Shown here: positions 53,405 through 61,951 of the stretch, piece after piece
How positions within the stretch are numbered: the first letter of the stretch is position 1
Layout: each line of letters starts with the position of its first letter
The notes under the pieces: generated by a model
Database searches by the model: none
Seen by the model: the letters and a program-made list of their open reading frames with translations, nothing else
Told to the model about the DNA's origin: nothing
Source: Antrihabitans stalactiti
GTDB taxonomy: Bacteria; Actinomycetota; Actinomycetes; Mycobacteriales; Mycobacteriaceae
NCBI RefSeq assembly: GCF_012932915.1
Contig: NZ_VCQU01000002.1
Span: forward strand, 496,001 to 560,000
DNA length: 64,000 nucleotides
Direction of reading: 5' to 3'
Translations under genes and position numbers: made by a program

Positions 53405-53446
53405 GGAAAGATAGCAACAGATCGGTCTCTAAGTGTCAATGGCTCG

Positions 53447-53734
53447 TCAGCTCCCGTATTGCCACACGAATTCCCCGTCGACGTACACCGAGTAAGTCAT
53501 GCGGGCGAACGCATAACCCGTAAACCACGTGGGGTTCCTCCAGTTCTGTTCGATCTGCACGACATACCGTCCTACGTCGACGGTGTACGTCTTGGCCCGT
53601 TCTCGTGCGCCGCAGTATTCGAAAAACGTTGGCACGCCGTCGACTTTGATCGAGACGAACGGAAGAGCAAACAGGTGGTGGGTGAAGTCGACGCGATGAA
53701 CACGTCCACGACCCACTTCGAATGCAAATTGCAT
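53447..53734 (-). CDS. Small hypothetical protein, beta-rich
   Basis: A protein of about 95 residues with alternating hydrophobic strands and two VDG turns (VSIKVDGVPTFFEY and YSVYVDGEFVWQYG), which suggests a beta-sandwich somewhat like FAIM or other small beta proteins. No signal peptide or membrane helix. ATG at 53734 is used; an extension to 53779 adds a His/Gly-rich tail. It lies 42 bases downstream of the amidohydrolase start, separate from that operon. Not recognised. Confidence 0.55.
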   Translation of the reverse strand: MQFAFEVGRGRVHRVDFTHHLFALPFVSIKVDGVPTFFEYCGARERAKTYTVDVGRYVVQIEQNWRNPTWFTGYAFARMTYSVYVDGEFVWQYGS

Positions 53735-53803
53735 GGTGATGATGTTCCGTGTGTGCAGACCCTCGCCACCATGCATCACAGGGGTGAAAATCCCGACCCT
53801 CGA

Positions 53804-55273
53804 TCAATGCTTGAAGACGTCCGCGTCGCCGGGTTCGGTATCCATGACCTCGCGCTTGAAGACCACCAAGTAGGCGAGATACGCCGCGCCTACGACGAGA
53901 ATGCCGAGCGAAATCACGACCGCGGTAAGGGCCTCTGCAGGCGATACGAGAATGAACACGACGACGATCGACCACACCAAAGCGCCGACCGCGACCGGCA
54001 TTTCGAAACGCCCCAGGTCGAACGCGTCTTCCTGACGTCCCAGCCGCTTTCGAACTGCGAGATAGAGCACGATGATCGCGCCGTACAGGGATGCCCCGAT
54101 GAGGCCGCCCACGGTGAGCAACTCCAGCAGAGCGCCACCCGGCAACACGGCCATGAGAACGAATCCCACGACGACGATCAAGACGGTCGCCGGTATCGGA
54201 GTCTGGGTCCGCGGATTGACCTGACGCATCAATCGGTGTGCGGGGAATCGTTCGTCGCGTGACATCGCGAAGACCATGCGGGCGCCGGTGGCCAGGGTTA
54301 CCAGTCCGGCCCCGAAGAAGGCGAACACGATCGCGACCAGGAGTGATCGCTCCATCACCGGACCAAGTTGATCGCGCAAGATCAATGCAACGGGGGAGTC
54401 GGTGGCGCTGACTCGGGGGATGTCCTTGATCGCGATCGTCAGCACGACGACGAACACAAGTCCGAGCAGGCTGGCCGCTACGACCGACCCGACGATCGCG
54501 CGAGGGACCGTCCGGAAGGGATCCTTCGCCTCTTCGGCCATGTTCGCCGCAGAGTCGAAACCAACGAGCGTCGCGAGCCCCATGATCATCGCGGCAGCCA
54601 ACCCACCGCCGATCGCGAAATAGTTCGGTGCTCCCTCCGCTATGCCGCGGGAGGTCAAGTTGCTGACATCGCCATCACCGGTGACCAGCACGGCGACGAT
54701 GAGCGCGATCGTCAATACGACGACGATCACCAATTCGAGCCCCACCGCACCCGACGTGATCAGGCCGACCAGCCGTGTCGACAACACGACGAGAACGGCC
54801 TGCATAACGAGCACGACGAGAGTCAGGATGCGCGCTGTGTCCTCGTTGGGCTCCATTCCGAGCAACGGCATCAGCGCTGCGCTCGCCAACGCATTGTCGA
54901 CGGTCGCCACTCCGGACGCCAGGTAGCAGAAGCTCAGCCAGCCGAACAACCAGCCGACCTTCGGGTTGGCCAGCCGCGACGCCCATTGGTAGGACGAACC
55001 GCTCAGTGGGATACGAGCAGCGAACTGGGCGATGACCAACGCAATCAACGTTTGCCCGACCGCTGCAATCGGCCAGAGCCATATTCCGACCGGGCCCGAA
55101 TTCTGCAGCACGTCGTCGTAAGTACCGAAAATGCCGACCGCGACCGAGATGAACGCGAACGAGACCGCGAAAACTTGAAATGGCCCGAGAGTTCGTTTCA
55201 GCTCCGGTTCGTAGCCCGCATGCCGGCTCTCGTCGTCCGCCGACTCCGCATTCAGAACGTTCTCAGCCGTCAT
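53804..55273 (-). CDS. APC-family amino acid permease
   Basis: A 489-residue permease with about 12 helices. FQVFAVSFAFISVAVGIFGTYDDVLQNSGP is the helix-1 region, RIPLSGSSYQWASRLANPKVGWLFGW the conserved APC signature in helices 2-3, and GFDSAANMAEEAKDPFRTVPRAI the helix 6-7 motif of GABA/amino-acid permeases. ATG at 55273 gives a normal acidic N-terminus; the longer reading to 55645 overlaps the SRPBCC gene antisense-like. Substrate likely an amino acid or amine. Confidence 0.88.
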   Translation of the reverse strand: MTAENVLNAESADDESRHAGYEPELKRTLGPFQVFAVSFAFISVAVGIFGTYDDVLQNSGPVGIWLWPIAAVGQTLIALVIAQFAARIPLSGSSYQWASRLANPKVGWLFGWLSFCYLASGVATVDNALASAALMPLLGMEPNEDTARILTLVVLVMQAVLVVLSTRLVGLITSGAVGLELVIVVVLTIALIVAVLVTGDGDVSNLTSRGIAEGAPNYFAIGGGLAAAMIMGLATLVGFDSAANMAEEAKDPFRTVPRAIVGSVVAASLLGLVFVVVLTIAIKDIPRVSATDSPVALILRDQLGPVMERSLLVAIVFAFFGAGLVTLATGARMVFAMSRDERFPAHRLMRQVNPRTQTPIPATVLIVVVGFVLMAVLPGGALLELLTVGGLIGASLYGAIIVLYLAVRKRLGRQEDAFDLGRFEMPVAVGALVWSIVVVFILVSPAEALTAVVISLGILVVGAAYLAYLVVFKREVMDTEPGDADVFKH

Positions 55274-55332
55274 CGTCGAAACGGTAGTCCCTATTGAGGG
55301 ACTATGTGGCGATAGTCGACAAATCCACTCGG

Positions 55333-55731
55333 TCAGGAATCTGCGGCCAATGTGGCGAGGTTGCCGAGCGATCGGTGGATGATGTCGCGTTGCGCGTCGA
55401 GCCGGGCGGCTTCGGCGTCGGGAATGTCCACGTGCACATGGATTTCGGTGGATCGGCCGTCGTCGGCGAGACCTAGCTGCCAGACGAATTGGAGGTCGGA
55501 GACGAGGCAGGAGATGCTCACCTGTTGTTTGGGCGGGTCGGCTCGCAATGTCTGGGGCATCGGGAAGTCGGGGTAGCCGGTGGGATACATGGTGTAGGTG
55601 GGGTCGTCGACGCGCGAGGACACGGTTTCGACGCCGACCCACCATTCGGTGAAGCGGGTCGGGTCGTACAGCAGTTTCCAGACCGCCTCGGGTGCGGCTG
55701 AAGAGTGGGTGTGATCATCGAAGGTGGGCAT
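55333..55731 (-). CDS. SRPBCC/polyketide-cyclase-like protein
   Basis: A 132-residue START/Bet v1-fold protein with SSAAPEAVWKLLYDPTRFTEWWVGVE at the N-terminus and a helical C-terminus. Such proteins bind hydrophobic ligands or act as cyclases. The ATG at 55731 overlaps the 3' end of the SARP-type regulator gene by 17 bases, so it is co-translated with it. It may be the ligand-binding output of that regulator's operon. Function unknown. Confidence 0.8.
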   Translation of the reverse strand: MPTFDDHTHSSAAPEAVWKLLYDPTRFTEWWVGVETVSSRVDDPTYTMYPTGYPDFPMPQTLRADPPKQQVSISCLVSDLQFVWQLGLADDGRSTEIHVHVDIPDAEAARLDAQRDIIHRSLGNLATLAADS

Positions 55732-58700
55732 CGTTGCTCCGCAAGCGCTCGGTGATGGCGGCCAGTTCGGCCATGACAGTTCGGTATTCGCGGTCCGGCT
55801 CGACGAGCGAGGACAGGGGCGGTGCCCCGAGGTCGATGAGGTTGGCGACGTAGCGGTCACCTGATGCGGGCTGCGCGATACGTCGTTGCCAGCCGTCGGC
55901 AGCCTGCTGAAGCCGCGATGTCTCGAGCTCGAGATCTCCTGCGTCTGCGGCGATCAGCGCTTCGATCCGGTTCATTCGGGCTACAAGTGTGTCGGGGAAG
56001 TCGCTGCCCGTCATCGGTTCCATTGCCACGGAACGAATTTCGGCCTGCGCTTCGACGCAGCGTCCGGATCGCGCCAGCGCCTCTGCACGATGAAGGCGGG
56101 CGAGTGGGCGGCTGATCGGCGCGTCCGGCTGGTCGAGTGCGGACCCCAATTCGGCTGCAGCGTCGGCGAATTCGCCCGTGGTCAGCGAAAGCAGGCCGCG
56201 TTCGAAATGCACGAGGCCGTCGAGCGCTGTGCTGCCGAGACGGTCTGCGGTGTCGGCCGCCAGTCGGAGCGCTTCCGCAGCCTCGGTCGTGCGGCCCATC
56301 CGTCGCAGAATGGCCGCCCGTCCGGTGTAGGTGTTGACGACGAGCCGAGCAAGCCCGTTCGGGACGACCTGGGGATAGCACCGGTCGACGAAGTCCAGCG
56401 CCCGGTCGAGCGCGCCTGCGCAGGCGGCGGCGCTTGCAGCATTGATCAAGCAGGAATACGCCATGTCGGGTCGACCTGCGCGTCCGGCTGCCGCGGCTGC
56501 GGCGATCAGCGGACCGTAGCTTTCGGTGAACTTTCCCGCTCGCAGGAGCGCATGCGCCCGAGCCACACCGACATCGTGGGTCAGCAGGTTGTCGACAGGC
56601 AGGTTGTGGGTCAGCGCGTCGACCTGAACGAGCAGATTGTTGGCCGTGATCGGATCGCCCGCAACCGATTCCGCCCAAGCCGTACCAGCGAGCGCTTCGG
56701 CGCGGAGTCGGGGGTCGGTATCTGGATCACGGTCCAGGACGTCCAACGCGGCGAGGTAGGACCGCCTGGCTTCGCGTGGGTGGCAGATACCGCCGCGCAG
56801 CCAGCGACCACGTCGCAGCCATGCGGTCAGCTGCCCGCCGACGTCGGTCGGCGCGATGGCACTCAATGCTCGTCGAAACGCGTCGTCGGATTCGGGCAGC
56901 AAGCCGCGCCATGCCTGCACCTCGGCAAGCTCGATCAGCACATCTGCATCGTCAGGAGTCAATTCGCTTGCCTGCTGCAGAAATTCAGCCGCTTCGGGCA
57001 TGGCGGCGACCGCTCTGGCCGCTGCGGCGGCGCGATGAAACTGGGCAGCGGCCGATTGGTGGTGTCCGGCCAGTTGCAGGTGTCGGGCCAATTCTGCGGC
57101 GTGACGACGGTCGTCGGTCCCGCCGCGTCGGCGCATCGCGCCTGCCAGCGCGTCGTGCAAGCGGGCTCGACGCAACTCGGGGATATCGTCGTACACCGCT
57201 TGACGAAGCGACTCGTGCCGGAAGCCGATCGCGGCCTCGCGGACCCGAAGCAGTCCGGCGCCGAGCGATTCCGTTGCCGCAATGGCAGGGTCGGTCAGCA
57301 ATGGCAGTGACATGACCTCGACCCTGCTGACGTCGCGCCCGCTCGTCGCGACCAACTCCACGAACAGCCGGCTCGCGTCGCTGAGACGCGCGAGCGCGGT
57401 CCGGGTTGCGACGCGAAGTCCGTCGGCGGGGTCGCCGCAACCTTGCGCGACGTGTCTCGCTGTCTGCGCCGCCAGCAACGGATTGCCGTCGACCACCGCA
57501 ACGATCCGTGACTCCAGCGGCTCGGGCAACTGCGAAACCTGTTGCACCAGTTGTCGGATCACACTCGGCGACAGCGGTTGCAGGGTCACCTCGAGCCGTA
57601 GCGCGCCCTTGGCGCGCAGCGCACCCAAGACGGCGTCGAGTTGCGGTCGTGGCGGCGCGGGGCGACGGGTGAGGATCACCATGACCGGTAGTCGGGCCAG
57701 CCGCCGTCCGGCGTAGCGAAGCAGTTCGAGGCTCGACACGTCGGCCGTATGGACGTCTTCCAGCAGCAGGGCCAGCGGCCCTCTGGCTGCCAGCAGGCTG
57801 ATGAGTTCGACGACTGCTTCGAACAACCGGACCCGGTCGTGCGCTGGCGCTGTCTCCGAGGCGGGGGGTAGGTCGGGTGCGAGATACGCGGCGACGCCAG
57901 GCAGGAATCGCGCCAGGTCAGCGACCCAAGGTGCGCGGGCGGGTGGTCGGTCGCCGCGGTCGACCAACTCGGAGAGCGCCTCCGACCACAATTCGTACGG
58001 TGCGCCACTCAATGCGCCGGGCGCGCAGACGGCCGTGCGGGCCCCGTCCAGGCGAGCTGTGTCGAGGATTTCCTCCGCGAGTCGGGACTTGCCGATTCCG
58101 CCGTCGCCGCTGATCAACGTGACCCCGCCAGTGCCGGTTCTGGCTTGTCGCCAGCAGTCACGCAGGCGGTGCAGTTCGTCAGCTCGCCCGAAAAAAGTTG
58201 GTGCAGTGTCGATCTGGACAATAGCGGCTGGAGGAGGGGTGGGACGCAACTGATCTACCAACGCGACTGTGGCCGCCGAAGGCTCTATATCCAGTTCGGC
58301 CTGCAGCGACGCCCGCAACTTCGCGAAAGCCACCAAGGCGGCGGGTGTATCGCCGACGACGCCGAGCAGCCGAATCAGCTCGTAACCCGCGTCTTCGTCG
58401 AGCGGACACAGGTCTGCGCGTCGCCGCGCCCATTCGACCGCGTCGACCGGGTCAGCGGACTCAGCCGAACTCGCCAGTGCCGCAAGCGCGGTCGCGAGCC
58501 GCCGACCGTATTCGTCACGGCTCGCCAGGACCCATTCCTCGTCGTGATTGGCGAGCAACTCTGCTCGGCAGATCGCGACCGCGTCGTCTGCTCGACCGGC
58601 TTTGCACAGCCGGTCGAACTCGAGCGCATCGACCCACAGTTGCTCGGGACCGAGTTCTAGTGAGTCCCTGTCGCCGTGCAGGACGTCGGCGGCCGGCCCC

Positions 58701-58930
58701 AACGCCGCGCGCAACGCCCATGCGGCGCTGCGGAGGCTCGCGCGGGCGTTGGCGTCCGCTACTTCGGGCCACAACAGTCCGGCAAGTCGGCCGCGGGGAT
58801 GTCGACCCGGGTGCAGCGCGAGATACGCGAGCAACGACCGAACGCGCCAACCGGGTGGGAGGGTCAGCGCCTCGCCATCCAGTTCGACTTCGAGCGCTCC
58901 GAAGGCGTATATCCGCAGCATGTGCACCAT
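55715..58930 (-). CDS. SARP/BTAD regulator with STAND ATPase and TPR region
   Basis: A 1071-residue regulator of the AfsR/large SARP type. Trans_reg_C-like winged helix (1-95; LRIYAFGALEVELDGEALTL), BTAD helical domain (about 95-235), STAND/AAA ATPase with P-loop GDGGIGKS (275-282) and LLLEDVHTAD, then TPR-like helices to the end. Unlike LAL regulators it carries its DNA-binding domain at the N-terminus. The start is 58930 or ATG at 58921. It diverges from the SnoaL and cupin genes and leads the SRPBCC gene; these are probable targets. Confidence 0.88.
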   Translation of the reverse strand: MVHMLRIYAFGALEVELDGEALTLPPGWRVRSLLAYLALHPGRHPRGRLAGLLWPEVADANARASLRSAAWALRAALGPAADVLHGDRDSLELGPEQLWVDALEFDRLCKAGRADDAVAICRAELLANHDEEWVLASRDEYGRRLATALAALASSAESADPVDAVEWARRRADLCPLDEDAGYELIRLLGVVGDTPAALVAFAKLRASLQAELDIEPSAATVALVDQLRPTPPPAAIVQIDTAPTFFGRADELHRLRDCWRQARTGTGGVTLISGDGGIGKSRLAEEILDTARLDGARTAVCAPGALSGAPYELWSEALSELVDRGDRPPARAPWVADLARFLPGVAAYLAPDLPPASETAPAHDRVRLFEAVVELISLLAARGPLALLLEDVHTADVSSLELLRYAGRRLARLPVMVILTRRPAPPRPQLDAVLGALRAKGALRLEVTLQPLSPSVIRQLVQQVSQLPEPLESRIVAVVDGNPLLAAQTARHVAQGCGDPADGLRVATRTALARLSDASRLFVELVATSGRDVSRVEVMSLPLLTDPAIAATESLGAGLLRVREAAIGFRHESLRQAVYDDIPELRRARLHDALAGAMRRRGGTDDRRHAAELARHLQLAGHHQSAAAQFHRAAAAARAVAAMPEAAEFLQQASELTPDDADVLIELAEVQAWRGLLPESDDAFRRALSAIAPTDVGGQLTAWLRRGRWLRGGICHPREARRSYLAALDVLDRDPDTDPRLRAEALAGTAWAESVAGDPITANNLLVQVDALTHNLPVDNLLTHDVGVARAHALLRAGKFTESYGPLIAAAAAAGRAGRPDMAYSCLINAASAAACAGALDRALDFVDRCYPQVVPNGLARLVVNTYTGRAAILRRMGRTTEAAEALRLAADTADRLGSTALDGLVHFERGLLSLTTGEFADAAAELGSALDQPDAPISRPLARLHRAEALARSGRCVEAQAEIRSVAMEPMTGSDFPDTLVARMNRIEALIAADAGDLELETSRLQQAADGWQRRIAQPASGDRYVANLIDLGAPPLSSLVEPDREYRTVMAELAAITERLRSNDAHLR

Positions 58931-59032
58931 TTCGACAACTCACTGTAGCCGCTTGACGATCGTTTGACGGACCGTGCGGATGCTTTCTGTCAGCGGGTCG
59001 CGATCGGTGGCCCGGACCGGAAGGAGTGCCAC

Positions 59033-59377
59033 ATGTTCGACGTCGCCACCTTGCGCCGCAGCATCGAAGAACGCGACGCAGCAAATCTGATCGACCTCTA
59101 CGCGGACGACGCCGAGTTGGAGTTGGTCGACCACCTGAACCCGCCGAGCAAACCGCGCGTGTTGCGCGGGCGCGCGGAGATCGCCGACTACCTGACCGAC
59201 GTCTGCAGCCGCGACATGACGCACCGTATCGAGCACCTCATCAGCGAGGACAACATGGTGGCATTCACCGAACGCTGCGAATACCCGAGCGGCAGCCGCG
59301 TGCTGTGCTCAGCCATTCTCCACATCGCCGACGGCCGAATCGGGCGCGAAGTCGGCGTTCAGGTCTGGGACGAATAG
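59033..59377 (+). CDS. SnoaL/NTF2-like protein
   Basis: A 114-residue NTF2-fold protein (LRRSIEERDAANLIDLYADDAELELVD, then FTERCEYPSGSRVLCSAILHIADGRI). Such proteins act as small isomerases, cyclases or binding modules. ATG at 59033 follows AAGGAG; an extension to 58964 lacks a site. It is the first of a two-gene plus-strand unit with the cupin protein, divergent from the SARP-type regulator. Confidence 0.82.
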   Translation: MFDVATLRRSIEERDAANLIDLYADDAELELVDHLNPPSKPRVLRGRAEIADYLTDVCSRDMTHRIEHLISEDNMVAFTERCEYPSGSRVLCSAILHIADGRIGREVGVQVWDE

Positions 59378-59388
59378 AAGGAACGACG

Positions 59389-59763
59389 ATGACCGACAAC
59401 ATGACTCATACGCACACCTACGAACAGCGCGACTTCGCGAGCCCCGACGAGACCCGCACCTTCGAACACGGGCAGATGGAGCTGGTCAAGGTGCAGGGCG
59501 CCGACATCGGTCGCCTCGTGCTACATCCCGGCTGGCGATGGTCCAACGACGTCAAACCGTTGGCAGGCACCGAGTTGTGCGAAGCGCCGCACTTCCAGTA
59601 CCACGTGGCCGGCACCTTGCATGTCGTGATGGCTGACGGCAGCGAATTCGACGCTGTCCCTGGCCAAGTCACCGCACTCCCGTCTGGTCACGACGCCTGG
59701 GTCGTAGGCGACGAGGACGTCGTCGTCATCGACTGGTGGGGAGCCAGCAACTACGCCAAGTGA
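59389..59763 (+). CDS. Cupin-domain protein
   Basis: A 124-residue single-cupin protein. The beta-barrel includes GWRWSNDVKPLAGTELCEAPHFQYHVAGTLHVVMADG, with His and Glu/Cys positions that could bind a metal, and the DAWVVGDEDVVVIDW C-terminal strands. AAGGAAC precedes the ATG at 59389. It follows the SnoaL-like gene by 11 bases. Its 3' end overlaps the convergent VOC gene by 13 bases. Substrate unknown. Confidence 0.84.
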   Translation: MTDNMTHTHTYEQRDFASPDETRTFEHGQMELVKVQGADIGRLVLHPGWRWSNDVKPLAGTELCEAPHFQYHVAGTLHVVMADGSEFDAVPGQVTALPSGHDAWVVGDEDVVVIDWWGASNYAK

Positions 59764-60143
59764 GGTTGAAAAAGTTCGACGAAATTGCCCGCGGGGTCAA
59801 GTAAGAGGATCTGTTGTCCGCCCGGTCCGCTGATGATGTCGTTGCGGAATGTCAGGCCGGCGTCGCGCAAACGTGCGACCTCTGCGCTCAAGTCGTCCAC
59901 GATGAGGTGGATACGATTCCAGCCGCCCGGAGTGGGCGTCACTCCGTCGGGCATCGGGCGGGCACCCGAACTGATCGGCCCGGACAGGAGTAGCCGCATC
60001 GGCCCGCGGACGACGTCGGCGAACGCTGGTCGGGCATCATGATTGACGGTGAATCCGAGGTGTGTGGTGTAGAACTCGACCGCAGCCTCGACGTCGTCGA
60101 CGATATAGCGAATACTCGCGAGCTCCGTCGCCGTGATGGGCAT
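59751..60143 (-). CDS. VOC/glyoxalase-fold protein
   Basis: A 130-residue VOC protein with two beta-alpha-beta-beta-beta repeats: IRYIVDDVEAAVEFYTTHLGFTV and IHLIVDDLSAEVARLRDAG, ending LLLDPAGNFVELFQP. The terminal Glu and the second His are usual metal ligands; the first position is Arg rather than His. ATG at 60143 is preferred because AGGAGG sits seven bases away; TTG at 60149 is too close. It lies directly downstream of the ArsR-ArsC fusion gene, hinting at an arsenical or metal function, but it lacks the Cys pair of ArsI. Confidence 0.82.
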   Translation of the reverse strand: MPITATELASIRYIVDDVEAAVEFYTTHLGFTVNHDARPAFADVVRGPMRLLLSGPISSGARPMPDGVTPTPGGWNRIHLIVDDLSAEVARLRDAGLTFRNDIISGPGGQQILLLDPAGNFVELFQPHLA

Positions 60144-60145
60144 GA

Positions 60146-60913
60146 TCAATCCTCCTGAGTGTTGGCAGGGTGAGCGAGGGTCGGCAAGAGAAACCGGATG
60201 CGGGTGTCGAGTTCTGTTGCAACACTGATAAATTCCGGGTAGCTGGCCCTATCGGAGTCCGCGGCAGCCGACGGATCGGGCAGGCTCCAATGTGCCGACG
60301 CAGGCGAGTGCACCTCGCGGACCTTGTCGCACAACGTGATCACATGGTCGAACGTCTGATCGGAAACCGCAGCAACTGATTTCGGGATCTGCTTGCGCAA
60401 ATCGATGCCGTACCGCTCGCGCATCACACGCACCGCATTCGGATGCACCCGAGTCTTCGGGTGGCTGCCTGCGCTTGCGACGCGCACCCGGCCGTCGCTG
60501 CGGTGGCGCAGCAACGCCTCCGCCATCGGAGAGCGGGCACTGTTTCCGGTGCACAGGAACAACACTGAACTGTCCTTCGGCATCGCCTGTCCGTGCTCGG
60601 GGAACAGAGCCGGATGCAGCGCGTGCGCCGACTCTTCGAAGGCCGCTGCGCAGCGGGTGAGATCGAGGTGGTAGTAGCTGTCGCGACCGTCGAAGCTGCT
60701 GCGTCGCACGTCGACGAACCCTGCTGACCGGAGTTGCCGAAGGTGGTACGACACGAGATTTTGCGGTTCGCCGACGGCGGCGACCAGTTCGCGCACCCGG
60801 AGATCGCTGGCAGACAGTTCTGTCAGCATCGCCCAGCGAAGCGGATGCGCCGCCATCCGCATGAGCAAGGGAACCTCGGGCTGGCTTGCTATAGCCACAG
60901 CCGGATAATACAT
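60146..60913 (-). CDS. ArsR-ArsC fusion: HTH repressor joined to arsenate reductase-like domain
   Basis: A two-domain protein. An ArsR-type winged helix (about 10-100; LVSYHLRQLRSAGFVDVRRS) is joined to a low-molecular-weight phosphatase/ArsC domain (about 110-255) with the P-loop LCTGNSARSPMAEALL and a C-terminal SLPDPSA loop. The HTH part lacks the ELCVCDL metal site, so signal sensing may come from the enzymatic domain. ATG at 60913 is chosen because the earlier ATG (60931) and TTG (60934) lie in the operator palindrome. The VOC gene follows in the same direction. Confidence 0.84.
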   Translation of the reverse strand: MYYPAVAIASQPEVPLLMRMAAHPLRWAMLTELSASDLRVRELVAAVGEPQNLVSYHLRQLRSAGFVDVRRSSFDGRDSYYHLDLTRCAAAFEESAHALHPALFPEHGQAMPKDSSVLFLCTGNSARSPMAEALLRHRSDGRVRVASAGSHPKTRVHPNAVRVMRERYGIDLRKQIPKSVAAVSDQTFDHVITLCDKVREVHSPASAHWSLPDPSAAADSDRASYPEFISVATELDTRIRFLLPTLAHPANTQED

Positions 60914-60934
60914 CAAATCAGTTTGATGCATCAA
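60911..60934. promoter_or_regulatory. Operator at the start of the ArsR-ArsC fusion gene
   Basis: A CATCAAA / TTTGATG inverted repeat (60911-60917 and 60922-60928) merges with a perfect 12-base palindrome TTGATGCATCAA (60923-60934). The ATCAA/TTGAT words are the usual ArsR-type half-sites. It covers the candidate start codons, so the fusion protein probably represses its own gene. Confidence 0.68.
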
Positions 60935-60972
60935 GCCTTAACGGTGAGCTTTTGCCTTGGTATCCTCGTTGA

Positions 60973-61260
60973 GTGGCAACCCCCCAAGGCGGGTGGAATC
61001 CCGACCAGATGCGCGGTGACTTCGTTCTCCCGCGGCCGACGAACGGCTACGCGATCGCGTCACTGATCTCGTCGTGCGTCGGCCCCATCACATTGCTGGT
61101 CGGCTTTGTCGTCGGGCCGATACTCGGCGTCGTTGCTCTGAAGCAGATCGGCCGCACCGGGGAGAAGGGGCGCGGACTGGCAATCGCGGGCATCGTGATC
61201 GGGGCAATTCCGTTGCTGCTCGCAATCGCGGTGGGGGTCGTGGTCCTCAGCGGGCACTAG
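60973..61260 (+). CDS. DUF4190-type small membrane protein
   Basis: A 95-residue protein with a short Gly/Pro-rich N-terminus and two membrane helices (about 24-50 and 66-92) separated by ALKQIGRTGEKGRGLAIAG, the signature turn of DUF4190. Function unknown. The start is GTG at 60973. It ends directly against the stop of the convergent TetR gene at 61261. Confidence 0.8.
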   Translation: MATPQGGWNPDQMRGDFVLPRPTNGYAIASLISSCVGPITLLVGFVVGPILGVVALKQIGRTGEKGRGLAIAGIVIGAIPLLLAIAVGVVVLSGH

Positions 61261-61917
61261 CTATCTGCGCGTCAGCAGGTCGAACATCTCGCGCAGCTCA
61301 GCCGAGGTCGGTGTCGGCATGCTGCGCCGGCTGTGTACGAACCCGATTCCCGCGAACACCAAAGTGCCTGCGCGAGTGCGAGCTTCAGTAGGGGAGAAGC
61401 CGAGCTCCAGCATCGCCTTCTGCAGGACTCCGAAGATTCGAAGATCGAGATCGCGCACTGCGTCGGCAACTTTCTGGTCGGTCCGTGCCCATTCGCGGAT
61501 CGTCGATTCGACCAGCCAGGTCGGCTCGTTGATCAGGCCCTCGGCCATCACTTCGAGTCGTTCGCCGACGGGCAACGACTCGACCGCAGTCAGTCCGCGA
61601 ACGGCGTCGTTCTGGATACCGCACCAATGGTCGGCGATGGCTTCCAGCAACTGGTCGACATCGCTGAAATGCCAGTAGAAGCTGCCCTTCGTCACGCCGA
61701 GCTCCGCGCAGAGTTGCGGAATCCGGATCGCGCCGACGCCGTCACGCTGCAGAAGGGCGAGCGCCCCGTCGATCCAATCCTGCTCGGTGAGCCGCGTCGC
61801 CGCAGGGCGCTTGGACTGCTGGGCTTTCGCCTTTCGGGACTTCGGCGTAACGGGCGTCGACTCCATCACGCGCGGAGGTCCGTTTTCACGCGTCCCAGCA
61901 TAGTTGGCCGTCTCCAT
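61261..61917 (-). CDS. TetR-family regulator
   Basis: A regulator of about 218 residues. The DNA-binding part is RLTEQDWIDGALALLQRDGVGAIRIPQLCAELGVTKGSFYWHFSDVDQLLEAIADHW, and the helical C-terminal domain follows. It diverges from the MpaB-type oxygenase gene, which it probably controls. Starts: ATG at 61917 (used) or ATG at 61866. The longer reading to 62346 is antisense to the oxygenase gene and rejected. Confidence 0.88.
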   Translation of the reverse strand: METANYAGTRENGPPRVMESTPVTPKSRKAKAQQSKRPAATRLTEQDWIDGALALLQRDGVGAIRIPQLCAELGVTKGSFYWHFSDVDQLLEAIADHWCGIQNDAVRGLTAVESLPVGERLEVMAEGLINEPTWLVESTIREWARTDQKVADAVRDLDLRIFGVLQKAMLELGFSPTEARTRAGTLVFAGIGFVHSRRSMPTPTSAELREMFDLLTRR

Positions 61918-61951
61918 ACCCAAGGGTACCGCAGTTCCGTACTTTGAAGTA
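61917..61951. promoter_or_regulatory. Divergent TetR/oxygenase control region
   Basis: Two short inverted repeats lie between the genes: TACCCAAGGGTA (61917-61928), abutting the TetR start, and TACTTTGAAGTA (61940-61951), abutting the oxygenase start. Either could be the TetR operator. The whole gap is 33 bases, so transcripts in both directions would be nearly leaderless. Confidence 0.55.
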
